Shown piece after piece: positions 33,638 to 44,896 of a stretch of 64,000 bases of DNA; the stretch's first letter is position 1, and each line of letters starts with the position of its first letter. The position numbers and the translations under genes are program-made. The stretch lies in contig DGLA01000010.1 of NCBI GenBank assembly GCA_002387205.1, positions 634,507 to 698,506 of the forward strand. The letters run 5' to 3'. Under the pieces are notes generated by a model. The model was not told the DNA's origin, did not search any database, and worked only from the letters and a program-made list of their open reading frames with translations. The stretch comes from Stutzerimonas stutzeri. GTDB lineage: Bacteria > Pseudomonadota > Gammaproteobacteria > Pseudomonadales > Pseudomonadaceae.

Positions 33638-34489
33638 ATGAGCATCAAAACCGTTGCACTGACCGTACTGGCGATGCTCGCCTTTGCGGGGAATTCGCTC
33701 CTTTGCCGCGCAGCGTTGCGCGACAGCGAGATTGATCCCGCCAGCTTTACCGCCCTTCGTATCCTTTCGGGCGCAACGGTGCTTTGGTTCCTGATCAAGC
33801 TGCGTAACGTGTCATCGGCAACAGGCGGATCCTGGGCTGGTGCCATTGCCTTGTTTGTCTACGCCACCGCCTTTTCGTATGCCTACCTGCACATCGATGC
33901 CGGCGCCGGCGCCTTGTTGCTGTTCGGGGCCGTGCAATTGAGCATGATCGCCTGGGGTCTCTGGCACGGCGAGCGGTTCCACTGGTTTCAGATCGCCGGC
34001 CTGGGCCTGGCGGCCGCTGGCCTGCTCGCACTGCTTCTTCCGGGCGCCAGCACTCCGGCGGTTTCGGCGTCACTGCTAATGGTGATATCAGGCGTTGCGT
34101 GGGGGGCTTATTCGCTACTGGGCCGCGGTGCGCCGGACTCGCTGGCCGCAACGGCTGGCAACTTCATGCGCGCCGTCCCCTTGGCAGCGCTGCTGGCAGT
34201 GCTGGCATTTTCCTGGCTTCAATGGGATGCAGCCGGTGTTACCTTCGCGTTGTTGTCCGGGGCACTGACGTCAGGCGTCGGATATGCGATCTGGTACGCA
34301 GCATTGCCTGGCCTTGCCGCTGTGCAGGCGGCCAGCGTCCAGCTGAGCGTTCCCTTGCTGACAGCACTGGCTGGAAGCCTGCTGCTGGGTGAAGCCCTGA
34401 CTCCTCGCCTACTGCTCGCCGGGCTCGCTATTTTGGGCGGCATTGCGCTGGTCCTATGCTTCAAGCGCGCCCCTCGAACTGCCCGTTAG
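33638..34489 (+). CDS. EamA/DMT-family transporter
   Basis: The 283-residue protein has ten predicted membrane helices in two EamA repeats (first about 1-135, second about 140-283), with the GNSLLCRAAL and PASFTALRILSGA motifs of the drug/metabolite transporter family. Members export amino acids or other metabolites. Substrate is not predictable. Its place between the PA3009-like gene and topA is not part of the P. aeruginosa order as I recall it. Confidence 0.85.
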   Translation: MSIKTVALTVLAMLAFAGNSLLCRAALRDSEIDPASFTALRILSGATVLWFLIKLRNVSSATGGSWAGAIALFVYATAFSYAYLHIDAGAGALLLFGAVQLSMIAWGLWHGERFHWFQIAGLGLAAAGLLALLLPGASTPAVSASLLMVISGVAWGAYSLLGRGAPDSLAATAGNFMRAVPLAALLAVLAFSWLQWDAAGVTFALLSGALTSGVGYAIWYAALPGLAAVQAASVQLSVPLLTALAGSLLLGEALTPRLLLAGLAILGGIALVLCFKRAPRTAR

Positions 34490-34523
34490 CAGACTAGATG
34501 GACAACAAAGCCGTAGCCGACGC

Positions 34524-35042
34524 CTACCACTCGGACAGGGATTCGCGGAAACGTAGCGCAAGCTCCTTGAGCTGTTGCCGCCAGGACTCGATATCGGCGC
34601 GACCCAACGGTAGCACCTCCTCCGCAACGGAAATCGCTTCGATCAACGGCATGGTGGGATCGGTTTTCGGTTTGGCCGGTGCGCGGGGCGGCTGGAACAA
34701 GGCGTCATAGGCGGAGATCAGCTGCGCAACCCAGGTCTCGGAATGGCCAGCCAGCTCGATCAGCTCGCTTAGTTCCGGGCTTGGCGTAGGCTCTCCGGGC
34801 GAGCGGAACAGCAACAGCTCCACCCGCGGTGCGTTTGCGTTGGCCAGGCGATAGTAGCCGGCAATTTCGTGGCAAAGCCCGAGCAGTGCGCCGTACAAAT
34901 GAAAAAGACTCGCCTCGCGCTCGGCCTGAATCATTCCCGGCGCATTCACCGATCCCTTTTCCTCAGCCTTGCGCCAGTTCTCCAGCGAGAGCCCGGCGAA
35001 ATAGATCTTCTGATTGGTGCGGGTGTAGAGCTCTTTGGCCAT
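34524..35042 (-). CDS. DUF6586 family protein (PA3010-like)
   Basis: The 172-residue, helix-rich soluble protein starts with AKELYTRTNQKIYFAGL and corresponds to PA3010, between topA and the lexA region. Function is unknown. A heptanucleotide tandem repeat starts 15 bp upstream of its start codon, within its 5' region, so repeat number may change its expression. Confidence 0.8.
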   Translation of the reverse strand: MAKELYTRTNQKIYFAGLSLENWRKAEEKGSVNAPGMIQAEREASLFHLYGALLGLCHEIAGYYRLANANAPRVELLLFRSPGEPTPSPELSELIELAGHSETWVAQLISAYDALFQPPRAPAKPKTDPTMPLIEAISVAEEVLPLGRADIESWRQQLKELALRFRESLSEW

Positions 35043-35056
35043 GGCGTCTGTCTCGT

Positions 35057-35133
35057 AAGCTGGAAGCTGGAAGCTGGAAGCTGGAAGCTGGAAGCTGGAA
35101 GCTGGAAGCTGGAAGCTGGAAGCTGGAAGCTGG
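35057..35133. repeat. Tandem heptamer (AAGCTGG) x11
   Basis: Eleven perfect head-to-tail copies of AAGCTGG (CCAGCTT on the other strand) lie between the topA stop and the start of the DUF6586 gene. Seven is not a multiple of three, and the array is free of stop codons in several frames. Perfect copies suggest recent expansion by slippage. Confidence 0.95.
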
Positions 35134-35241
35134 AAAAGTATGGCGGCGGGCCCGGGAAACGCAACCCGCCTGTCGACGCCAGCCAGGGCAAGAACTCAAT
35201 GCGAACACTCTCCTGCCCCCAGCGTTTCTTTCGGCTTGGCT

Positions 35242-37851
35242 CTATTTTGTGCTCTTGTCTTCCACCTTCCACTTGGCGCCATCGAAGAACGCCTTCCAGC
35301 CGGTTGGCTTACCGTTCACCTCGGTCTGCACGTATTGCTCCTTGGTCTTGCGACTGAAGCGGATCACGGCCGGACGGCCCTCCGGATCCTTTTTGGGCGC
35401 ATCAAGCAGGAAATGGTACTTCGGGTCGATTTCGTCCTTGTGCGGAATCAGCTCCGAGACCAGTGGTGCACGCGTCTCGCGATTTTTCGGAAACTGGCTG
35501 GCCGCCAGGAAAAGGCCAGAAGCGCCGTCGCGCAGGACGTAGGTATCGTCCACCTTTTCACACTTGAGCTCCGGCATCTTGACAGCATCCATCTTAGGCG
35601 GCGCCGCCTCGCCACTACGGAGCAGCTTGCGAGTGTTCTTGCATTCGGCGTTGGTGCAACCAAAGAACTTGCCGAAGCGACCGGTCTTGAGCTGCATCTC
35701 GCTACCGCACTTGTCACATTCCAGGCTCGGACCCTCGTAGCCCTTGATGCGGTACTGCCCTTCTTCGATTTCGTAGCCGGTGCAGTCGGGATTGTTGCCG
35801 CAGATATGCAGCTTGTGCGTTTCGTCGAGCAGATAAGCATCCATGGCCGTGCTGCAAATGGGGCAGCGATGCTTGCCAAGCAGCACGCGGGATTCGGACT
35901 CACCCTCGTCATCGGCGGCGATCTCGTCTCCAGGAACGAGATTGACCGTCGACTTGCAGCGCTCCTTGGGCGGCAGGCTGTAACCAGAGCATCCGAGAAA
36001 CACACCCGTCGATGCGGTACGGATCATCATCGGGCGGCCACAGACCTTGCACGGAATGTCCGTGAGGGTCGGCTGATTGGCGCGCATGCCGGCCTCGCTG
36101 GACTCGGCAATCTCGAGTTTCTTGCGGAAGTCACCGTAGAACTCGTCGAGCACGTGCTTCCACTCACGCTCGCCCTGGGCGACATCGTCGAGGTTTTCTT
36201 CCATTCCGGCGGTAAAGCCGTAGTCCATCAGGTTGTTGAAGCTCTCCGAGAGGCGCTCGGTAACGATGTCGCCCATCTTCTCGGAATAGAACCGACGGTT
36301 GTGCAACGACACGTAGCCACGGTCCTGAATGGTCGAGATGATCGCTGCATAGGTAGACGGACGACCGATACCGCGCTTTTCCATTTCCTTGACCAGGCTC
36401 GCTTCGGAATAGCGTGCCGGCGGCTTGGTGAAGTGCTGGCTGGGGTCGAGCTTGATCAGCTTCATCCCGTCGCCCTTGTTCATCTCAGGCAACACGTCGT
36501 CTTCGCCGCTCTTGCTCTGTTGCGGCATGACCTTGGTATAACCGTCGAACTTGAGGATGCGGCCCTTTGCCCGCAGCTCGAAGTTGCCAGCGGTGACCGT
36601 CACGCTGGTGGATAGATACTGGGCCGGCGGCATCTGACAGGCCACGAACTGGCGCCAGATCAGGTCATAAAGGCGCTCCGCATCGCGCTCCATGCCGGAG
36701 AGCTGGGTCGGGCGCAGGTTCACATCCGACGGGCGAATCGCCTCGTGCGCTTCCTGAGCACCTTCTTTGCTCGAGTAAGAATTCGGCTTCTCCGGCAGAT
36801 ACCTGTTGCCGAATTCGCCTTCGATGAATCCGCGCACCATGCTCAGGGCATCGGCCGACAGATTGGTCGAGTCGGTACGCATGTAGGTGATGTAACCCGC
36901 CTCGTAGAGCCGCTGGGCCATCATCATGGTCTTCTTGACGCCAAAACCGAGCCGGTTGCTGGCTGCCTGCTGCAGGGTCGAGGTAATGAACGGAGCCGAC
37001 GGCTTGCTCGAGGTTGGCTTGTCCTCGCGTTTGGTGACGCTATAGCTGGCGCCCTTGAGTTGCTCCAGCGCAGCCATGGCGTGAGCTTCATTCAGCGGCT
37101 TGAAGGCCTCGCCGTTCTCCCGTGAAACCTCGAATCGCACCTTTGCGCTTTCCGCTGTGGCGAGGTCGGCATGCACCTCCCAATACTCTTCCGGGACAAA
37201 CGCGCGAATCTCCCGCTCGCGCTCGACCACCAGCTTTACCGCAACCGACTGCACCCGGCCGGCAGAAAGGCCGCGAGCGATTTTCGACCAAAGCAAGGGC
37301 GAAACCATGTAGCCCACCACGCGATCGAGGAAGCGCCGCGCCTGCTGTGCGTTGACGCGATTGATGTCTAGGTCGCCGGGCTTGGAGAATGCCTCCTGGA
37401 TCGCCTTCTTGGTGATCTCGTTAAACACAACGCGCTTGTAACGACTGTCGTCGCCCCCGATGGACTCGCGCAGGTGCCAGGCGATGGCCTCCCCTTCTCT
37501 ATCCAAGTCGGTCGCGAGATAGATGGTGTCGGCTTCCTTAGCCAGGCGACGAAGCTCATCGATCACCTTTTCCTTACCAGGCAGGATCTCGTACTTCGCT
37601 TTCCAGCCGTGCTCGGGATCGATACCCATCCGCGTGAACAGCTGACGCTTGGCTTTCTCCTTCGGCGAAAGCGCCGGGGCTTCGGCCGCTGCGGCCTTGC
37701 CGCGCTTGACCGGCTCCTTGTTGGCAGAGCCGCTGGTGGGAAGGTCGCGGATGTGGCCGATACTCGACTTCACCACGTACTGGTTGCCCAAATACTTGTT
37801 GATTGTCTTGGCCTTGGCCGGTGATTCCACGATGACCAGCGATTTACCCAT
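35242..37851 (-). CDS. topA: DNA topoisomerase I
   Basis: TopA relaxes negative supercoils. The 869-residue protein has the Toprim motif with D115, D117 and E119, the catalytic tyrosine Y323 in TYMRTDSTN and three C-terminal C4 zinc-ribbon units (from CKVCG, CPICS and CDKCG). An insertion rich in alanine and lysine at about 45-68 is usual in Pseudomonas. ATG 37851 begins the conserved GKSLVIVESP. An in-frame start at 37917 would add 22 residues without homology. A good promoter is seen about 240 bp upstream. Confidence 0.97.
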   Translation of the reverse strand: MGKSLVIVESPAKAKTINKYLGNQYVVKSSIGHIRDLPTSGSANKEPVKRGKAAAAEAPALSPKEKAKRQLFTRMGIDPEHGWKAKYEILPGKEKVIDELRRLAKEADTIYLATDLDREGEAIAWHLRESIGGDDSRYKRVVFNEITKKAIQEAFSKPGDLDINRVNAQQARRFLDRVVGYMVSPLLWSKIARGLSAGRVQSVAVKLVVEREREIRAFVPEEYWEVHADLATAESAKVRFEVSRENGEAFKPLNEAHAMAALEQLKGASYSVTKREDKPTSSKPSAPFITSTLQQAASNRLGFGVKKTMMMAQRLYEAGYITYMRTDSTNLSADALSMVRGFIEGEFGNRYLPEKPNSYSSKEGAQEAHEAIRPSDVNLRPTQLSGMERDAERLYDLIWRQFVACQMPPAQYLSTSVTVTAGNFELRAKGRILKFDGYTKVMPQQSKSGEDDVLPEMNKGDGMKLIKLDPSQHFTKPPARYSEASLVKEMEKRGIGRPSTYAAIISTIQDRGYVSLHNRRFYSEKMGDIVTERLSESFNNLMDYGFTAGMEENLDDVAQGEREWKHVLDEFYGDFRKKLEIAESSEAGMRANQPTLTDIPCKVCGRPMMIRTASTGVFLGCSGYSLPPKERCKSTVNLVPGDEIAADDEGESESRVLLGKHRCPICSTAMDAYLLDETHKLHICGNNPDCTGYEIEEGQYRIKGYEGPSLECDKCGSEMQLKTGRFGKFFGCTNAECKNTRKLLRSGEAAPPKMDAVKMPELKCEKVDDTYVLRDGASGLFLAASQFPKNRETRAPLVSELIPHKDEIDPKYHFLLDAPKKDPEGRPAVIRFSRKTKEQYVQTEVNGKPTGWKAFFDGAKWKVEDKSTK

Positions 37852-38098
37852 GGAGAGGAGAGTTCCTGAATCGAGAGGTGAACTGAGAATAAACTGATCG
37901 GCATGTCCGGTTGCCATAGGCGATGTCCGGCTGCCAGGGAAGCGAAGCAGCGTATTCCAGAGCTGCTACGGGAATGAATCAACACTCCGAAAACCTTCAT
38001 GCCCACTGCTAAATCCGTTGGCAGCTGGCTGCCCGGTGGGTCGTTTTTCGTCCGAAACCGAGTGGAGTCGCTTTCACTCTGTCCGAAAAGCACCGCTA

Positions 38099-38126
38099 TA
38101 TATAGTGGCGATGGAGCCGAGGTCAA
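38099..38126 (-). promoter_or_regulatory. Candidate topA promoter
   Basis: On the minus strand TTGACC (38126-38121) is followed after 16 bases by TATATA (38104-38099), within a perfect CTATATATAG palindrome. A start near 38092 gives a leader of about 240 nt that includes a GGCAGC/GCTGCC hairpin at 38020-38033. topA promoters are often sensitive to supercoiling, and this alternating AT box would melt easily. The 309-bp gap it lies in holds no gene. Confidence 0.55.
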
Positions 38127-38160
38127 GCGCGAGGGTTAAGCCACCTAGCGCAGGACACCC

Positions 38161-38388
38161 TTAAAAACGGCTGGTTTCGGCCTCGATCAAGGCAAAACGG
38201 CAAAGCGTTTCGCCGTCGACTTCGACCGTTTCGGTGAACATCGAAAGCGGTCGCACCCAGAGACCAAAATCTCCGTATAACGCCTGATAGAAGACCATCG
38301 GCTCTTCCGTTTCGGAATGTAGGGCAACCGCATATACCCGGTACTCAGGCCCCTTGTAGTGACGATACCGCCCTGGCACAACCTGCAT
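38161..38388 (-). CDS. DUF1653 family protein (PA3012-like)
   Basis: The 75-residue protein has the DUF1653 signature PGRYRHYKGPEYRVYAVA followed by EEPMVFYQALYGD. Function is unknown. ATG 38388 is preceded by GGAGG. In P. aeruginosa the same gene also lies between topA and fadA. Confidence 0.88.
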   Translation of the reverse strand: MQVVPGRYRHYKGPEYRVYAVALHSETEEPMVFYQALYGDFGLWVRPLSMFTETVEVDGETLCRFALIEAETSRF

Positions 38389-38415
38389 TCCAACCTCCGA
38401 TAAGCCCACCCGGCA

Positions 38416-38448
38416 TAAAAATGAAAACCGGGGCACATGGCCCCGGTT
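38416..38448 (-). terminator. Terminator of the fadBA operon
   Basis: A perfect nine-bp stem (AACCGGGGC with GCCCCGGTT) and a five-base loop are followed on the minus strand by TTCATTTTT. It lies 18 bp after the fadA stop codon. Confidence 0.88.
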
Positions 38449-38465
38449 CCCTGTCCTCGAACAGC

Positions 38466-39641
38466 TTAGACGCGTTCGAACACCGTGGTGATACCCTGAC
38501 CCAGGCCGATACACATCGTAGCCACGCCAAGCGTACCGCCGTTCTGCTTCATCACGTTCAACAGAGTGCCGGAAATGCGTGCCCCCGAGCAACCGAACGG
38601 ATGGCCCAGGGCAATGGCGCCACCGTGCAGGTTGACCTTCTGCTCCATCTTGTCGAGCAGCTTCAGGTCCTTCAGCACCGGCAGAGCCTGAGCGGCGAAA
38701 GCTTCGTTGAGCTCGACAAAGTCGATGTCGTCCATCGTCAGACCTGCGCGTTTGAGCGCCTTCTGAGTGGCCGGCACCGGACCATAACCCATGATTGCCG
38801 GATCGACACCGGCAAGCGCCATGGAGCGGATCACAGCCATCGGCTGAATACCCAGATCCTGAGCCCGCTGCGCCGACATGACGATCATGCACGAAGCGCC
38901 ATCGGTGATCTGCGAAGAAGTACCAGCTGTCACTGTGCCACCCTTCGGGTTGAATGCCGGCTTCAGCGCCGCCAGGCTTTCCTGGGTGGTTTCCGGACGA
39001 ATGGTTTCATCGTAGTCGAAGACCTTGAGGAAGCCGTTCTCGTCGTAACCCTCCATCGGGATGATCTCATCCTTGAACATCCCGTCGACCGTAGCCTTGT
39101 GGGCCAGCCGATGCGAACGCTCACCGAAGGCATCCTGCTGCTCACGGGTGATGCCATGCATCTTGCCCAGCATTTCGGCGGTCAGGCCCATCATGCCGGA
39201 GGCCTTGGCGGCGTACAGCGACAACTGCGGGTTCGGGTCGACGCCATGCATCATGCCGACGTGGCCCATGTGCTCGACGCCACCGACGACGAAGACATCA
39301 CCGTTGCCGGTCATGATTGCCTGAGCGGCGGTGTGCAAAGCGCTCATGGACGAACCACACAAGCGGCTAACCGTCTGTGCGGCGCTGGTGTGCGGGATAC
39401 GGGTCAGCAACGAAGCCATACGGGCGATGTTCCAGCCCTGTTCCAGGGTCTGGTTGACGCAGCCCCAGATCACGTCCTCGACTTCGGCCGGGTCGATCTT
39501 GGGGTTGCGTGCCAACAAGCCATCGATCAGGTGCGCGGACATGGTCTCGGCGCGGGTGTTGCGGTGCATGCCGCCCTTGGAACGACCCATCGGGGTACGG
39601 CCGAAGTCGACAATGACGACGTCTCTCGGATTAAGGCTCAT
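38466..39641 (-). CDS. fadA: 3-ketoacyl-CoA thiolase FadA
   Basis: FadA performs the last step of beta-oxidation, releasing acetyl-CoA. The 391-residue protein has the nucleophile C95 in SRLCGSSM and the catalytic pair H347 in ALGHPFGCSG and C377 in TMCIGLGQG. It is co-transcribed with fadB, separated by a 159-bp gap filled by a large palindrome. GAGGAAT precedes the start. Confidence 0.97.
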   Translation of the reverse strand: MSLNPRDVVIVDFGRTPMGRSKGGMHRNTRAETMSAHLIDGLLARNPKIDPAEVEDVIWGCVNQTLEQGWNIARMASLLTRIPHTSAAQTVSRLCGSSMSALHTAAQAIMTGNGDVFVVGGVEHMGHVGMMHGVDPNPQLSLYAAKASGMMGLTAEMLGKMHGITREQQDAFGERSHRLAHKATVDGMFKDEIIPMEGYDENGFLKVFDYDETIRPETTQESLAALKPAFNPKGGTVTAGTSSQITDGASCMIVMSAQRAQDLGIQPMAVIRSMALAGVDPAIMGYGPVPATQKALKRAGLTMDDIDFVELNEAFAAQALPVLKDLKLLDKMEQKVNLHGGAIALGHPFGCSGARISGTLLNVMKQNGGTLGVATMCIGLGQGITTVFERV

Positions 39642-39660
39642 TCTCTCTATTCCTCATTAG

Positions 39661-39800
39661 AAAAGCGCCTTGAAAGCTACTGCGCTAGGCAGGGCGTCGT
39701 TGAAGTCAGCCTCAAAATGCTCATTTACTACTCGTAAACTCCGCTTTTTCGACCGACTTCGCCTCGCCTTGCCTTCGCTCGCTACGCTTTCAAAGCCCTT

Positions 39801-39804
<4 letters not shown>
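39661..39804. repeat. Long imperfect palindrome between fadB and fadA
   Basis: The fadB-fadA gap folds on itself almost entirely, with the apex at about 39729-39733. Near the tip ATTTAC faces GTAAAC. Further out GTTGAAGTC faces GACTTCGCC, and at the base TTGAAAGC faces GCTTTCAA. The outer end overlaps the fadB stop codon. Similar AT-tipped intergenic palindromes recur in Pseudomonas genomes, as far as I recall; no second copy was seen in this window. Confidence 0.8.
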
Positions 39805-41948
<2,144 letters not shown>

Positions 41949-42086
41949 CAACTGATCTCCACGGTATGGAAGCTGAACGTTACGTGTCGCACGTCATCGA
42001 TCCAGGACCGTCACCGATCCAGGTAAAACGACACCCACCGACACGATAATCCGGGCTGACGGCATTTGCGTGGCAAACGCTCGATT

Positions 42087-42100
42087 CATACGCCCGTTTG
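42087..42100. promoter_or_regulatory. Candidate PsrA operator upstream of fadBA
   Basis: CATACGCCCGTTTG matches the PsrA consensus with one mismatch (third base) and shares the CCCGTTTG half with the operator before psrA. It lies between fadB and the divergent oligopeptidase gene. PsrA is known to repress fadBA5 in P. aeruginosa. The 441-bp gap (41949-42389) otherwise holds no gene. Confidence 0.6.
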
Positions 42101-42389
42101 ATTTGGGTGAGCACACCTTCATGGAAAAGCGACCCATTGTCAATCGGCCATCAAGCCGCTCGCGGCTCGTGCTCGCCCGCCAGACCGATAAGACTAGCCA
42201 AACCCTGCGGCGGTGCCGCACGAGATAGAGTCGGGCCTTGCCAGCATCAGTCAGCATTCACACCGATGATTGAACTCGATGAACCCTCATCCCCCCGACA
42301 CCGTCACAAAATGACGGGGCGCCTTGTACACTGCGCGCCTATTGCCCCCTTCAGCCGCGACATTGAGCGGCCCGATTCTGGAGTTTTGC

Positions 42390-44426
42390 ATGCCTGCCCC
42401 TATCGCCCGAGCCGATCACGGTCAAGATCCCTACAAGTGGTTGGAAGAGCGTGACAGCCCGGCAGTGCTCGATTACTTGAAGGAAGAAAACGCCTATCTC
42501 GAAGAACAGCTGGCAGATCAGGCGGCACTGCGTGAGACGCTGTTCCAGGAAATCAAGAACCGTATCCGCGAAACAGACCTGTCCCTGCCTTCGCCCTGGG
42601 GCCCCTGGCTTTACTACCAACGCACCACCGCCGGCGACGAGTATCCACGCCATTACCGATGCCCTCGGCCGGCAGATGGCTCGTTCACAGTCGATGAAAA
42701 CCAGGAGCAACTGCTGCTCGACCCCAACGAACTGGCGGCCGGTGGCTTCCTCTCGCTGGGTGCATTCAGCGTCAGCCAGGATCACGGCAAACTGGCCTAC
42801 AGCCTCGACACGCAGGGCGATGAAATCTATCAGTTGTTCGTCAAGGACCTGGCAACCGGCGAGGTGACCGCCCTGCCCTTCGAGGATTGTGACGGGAGCA
42901 TGACCTGGGCCAACGACAACCAGACCCTGTTTTTCGGCGAGCTCGACGACACTCACCGGCCGCACAAGATCTACCGCCATCGGCTGGGTGACAGCGAGCG
43001 TACCGAGGTCTACCACGACCCGGACGGCCGCTATTTCGTCCATTGCTACCGCGCCAGCTCCGAGCGGCAATTGGTGATCCTGTCCAACAGCAAGACCACC
43101 AGCGAAGCCTGGGTCCTTTCGGCCGACGACCCGGAAGGAGACTGGCTCTGCCTGGCGCCCCGTGAGGATGAGCACGAATATTTTCCGGACCATGGTCTGT
43201 TCGAAGGCCAGTGGAGCTGGTTGATCCGCAGCAATCAGACCGGCATGAACTTCGCCCTCTACAGCGCGCCGGAGAGCACCCCGCAACGCGAACACTGGAA
43301 GGAGCTGGTCGCCCACCGCGACGAGGTGATGCTCGAAGACGTCAGCCTCAACGCCGATGCCGTTACGCTCAGCTTGCGCGAAGCGGGGCTGCCCGTGATC
43401 GAGGTCAGGCCTCGGCAAGGCGGAGCCTTCAGGGTGCAGTTGCCGGACGCCGCCTACAGCCTGCATGTGCATAACAGCCTGGAGTTCGACAGCCCGGTGA
43501 TCCGCTTGCGTTATGAGGCGCTCAACCGCCCGGCACAGATCCGGGAATTGGGTCTGGCAGACGGCACACAACGGGTACTCAAGGAAACGCCGGTCGAGGG
43601 CGACTTCGATGCCGATGCCTATGTCAGCCAACGCATCTGGGCCAAGGCCGCGGATGGCACCCAGATACCCATCAGCCTGGTAGGCCGACGCGAGGCATTC
43701 GGCCGACCTGCACCGCTTTACCTGTATGGCTACGGTGCCTATGGCCACAGCCTGGACCCCTGGTTTTCTCACGCACGGCTGTCGTTGCTCGATCGGGGCT
43801 TCGTGTTTGCCATCGCTCATGTCCGGGGCGGCGGCGATCTGGGCGAAGCCTGGTATCGCGCCGGCAAGCTGGAGCACAAGCCGAACACCTTCTCCGACTT
43901 CATCGCCTGCGCGGAGAAACTCGTAGCAGACGGCTTCACCAGCGCACCGCAGTTGGCCATCAGCGGTGGCAGCGCCGGCGGTCTGCTGATAGGTGCCGTG
44001 CTCAACCTGCGACCTGAGCTGTTCGGCGCCGCAATTGCCGAGGTGCCCTTTGTCGATGTGCTCAACACCATGCTCAACGCCGACCTGCCGTTGACCGTCA
44101 CCGAGTACGATGAATGGGGAGATCCGAACCAACCCGAGGTGCATGCCCGGATCAAAGCCTACGCGCCCTACGAGAATGTGAAAGCACAGGCCTATCCACC
44201 GATTCTCGCCGTGGCGGGCTACAACGACAGTCGCGTTCAGTACTGGGAGGCTGCGAAGTGGGTCGCCAAGCTGCGCGCCACCAAAACGGATGACAACCTG
44301 CTCCTGCTCAAGACCGAGCTGGGCGCAGGCCATGGCGGCATGAGCGGCAGATACCAGGGGCTGAAGGACGTAGCCCTCGAATATGCCTTCGTACTCAAGG
44401 TGCTCGGCCTGACCCAGCGCGAATAG
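42390..44426 (+). CDS. ptrB: Oligopeptidase B (prolyl oligopeptidase family S9A)
   Basis: The 678-residue cytoplasmic serine peptidase cuts short peptides after arginine or lysine. It has an N-terminal beta-propeller and a C-terminal alpha/beta-hydrolase domain with nucleophile S528 in SGGSAGG; AGHGGMSGR near the end holds the histidine. ATG 42390 with TGGAG at 42379-42383 is chosen over an in-frame start at 42324. It is divergent from fadB. Confidence 0.9.
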   Translation: MPAPIARADHGQDPYKWLEERDSPAVLDYLKEENAYLEEQLADQAALRETLFQEIKNRIRETDLSLPSPWGPWLYYQRTTAGDEYPRHYRCPRPADGSFTVDENQEQLLLDPNELAAGGFLSLGAFSVSQDHGKLAYSLDTQGDEIYQLFVKDLATGEVTALPFEDCDGSMTWANDNQTLFFGELDDTHRPHKIYRHRLGDSERTEVYHDPDGRYFVHCYRASSERQLVILSNSKTTSEAWVLSADDPEGDWLCLAPREDEHEYFPDHGLFEGQWSWLIRSNQTGMNFALYSAPESTPQREHWKELVAHRDEVMLEDVSLNADAVTLSLREAGLPVIEVRPRQGGAFRVQLPDAAYSLHVHNSLEFDSPVIRLRYEALNRPAQIRELGLADGTQRVLKETPVEGDFDADAYVSQRIWAKAADGTQIPISLVGRREAFGRPAPLYLYGYGAYGHSLDPWFSHARLSLLDRGFVFAIAHVRGGGDLGEAWYRAGKLEHKPNTFSDFIACAEKLVADGFTSAPQLAISGGSAGGLLIGAVLNLRPELFGAAIAEVPFVDVLNTMLNADLPLTVTEYDEWGDPNQPEVHARIKAYAPYENVKAQAYPPILAVAGYNDSRVQYWEAAKWVAKLRATKTDDNLLLLKTELGAGHGGMSGRYQGLKDVALEYAFVLKVLGLTQRE

Positions 44427-44522
44427 CCAACCCGAAGCCTCCATGCGTGGGGATCGCCGGCGATGTGGAACAGGTTGCTGCCGTTGGGGTCACTTGTTCA
44501 CCCAACTGCGGAGTGACGAATC

Positions 44523-44885
44523 ATGAACCGGACATCCCTGAAGCGTGGCGAACAGAACGTAGAGGGCTGGGAGCGTGCAGCCTCTGTGGCAGGCGGCCTG
44601 TACTTTCTTGGCAAGGGCCTGCGGCGTGGGGGCCTGAGCGGCCTGCTGCAGCTCGCCATGGGCGGAATGGCATTGGCGCGGGGATTCACCGGCCACTGCG
44701 AGGCCAAGCGGGTAATCACCGACATTACCGAGCAGGCCAAGCTGGCTGAAGGCAACTCCCGCAGCATGCCCCTTGAGCGCAGCGAAGCGGAAGATCGCCA
44801 GTTGCAGGCCAGCGCTGTTGCAGCGACAAATACCGCAACGGTGACAGGCAACGACTCGCTGCGTAATCCGCCTGCCGGCGTCTGA
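44523..44885 (+). CDS. DUF2892-type small membrane protein
   Basis: The 120-residue protein has the YgaP-like N-terminal membrane domain: NVEGWERAASVAGG followed by two hydrophobic segments around 20-55. A hydrophilic tail follows. GGAG precedes the start. Function is unknown. It is convergent with astE, 11 bp apart. Confidence 0.65.
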   Translation: MNRTSLKRGEQNVEGWERAASVAGGLYFLGKGLRRGGLSGLLQLAMGGMALARGFTGHCEAKRVITDITEQAKLAEGNSRSMPLERSEAEDRQLQASAVAATNTATVTGNDSLRNPPAGV

Positions 44886-44896
44886 CAGCGTCCGGC

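Noticed and set aside
35057..35133. Considered as a CRISPR array or as coding repeats (KLEAGSW)
   Set aside because: Units are seven bases with no spacers, there are no cas genes, and the frame encoding the peptide repeat has no gene context.
43045..43056. GCGGTAGC core on the minus strand inside ptrB
   Set aside because: Antisense, internal to a gene, with no leader or polysaccharide gene downstream.
42351..44444. Open frame of about 700 codons antisense to oligopeptidase B
   Set aside because: It mirrors the third-position GC bias of ptrB, has no domain and no ribosome binding site, and the sense product is a clear S9A peptidase.
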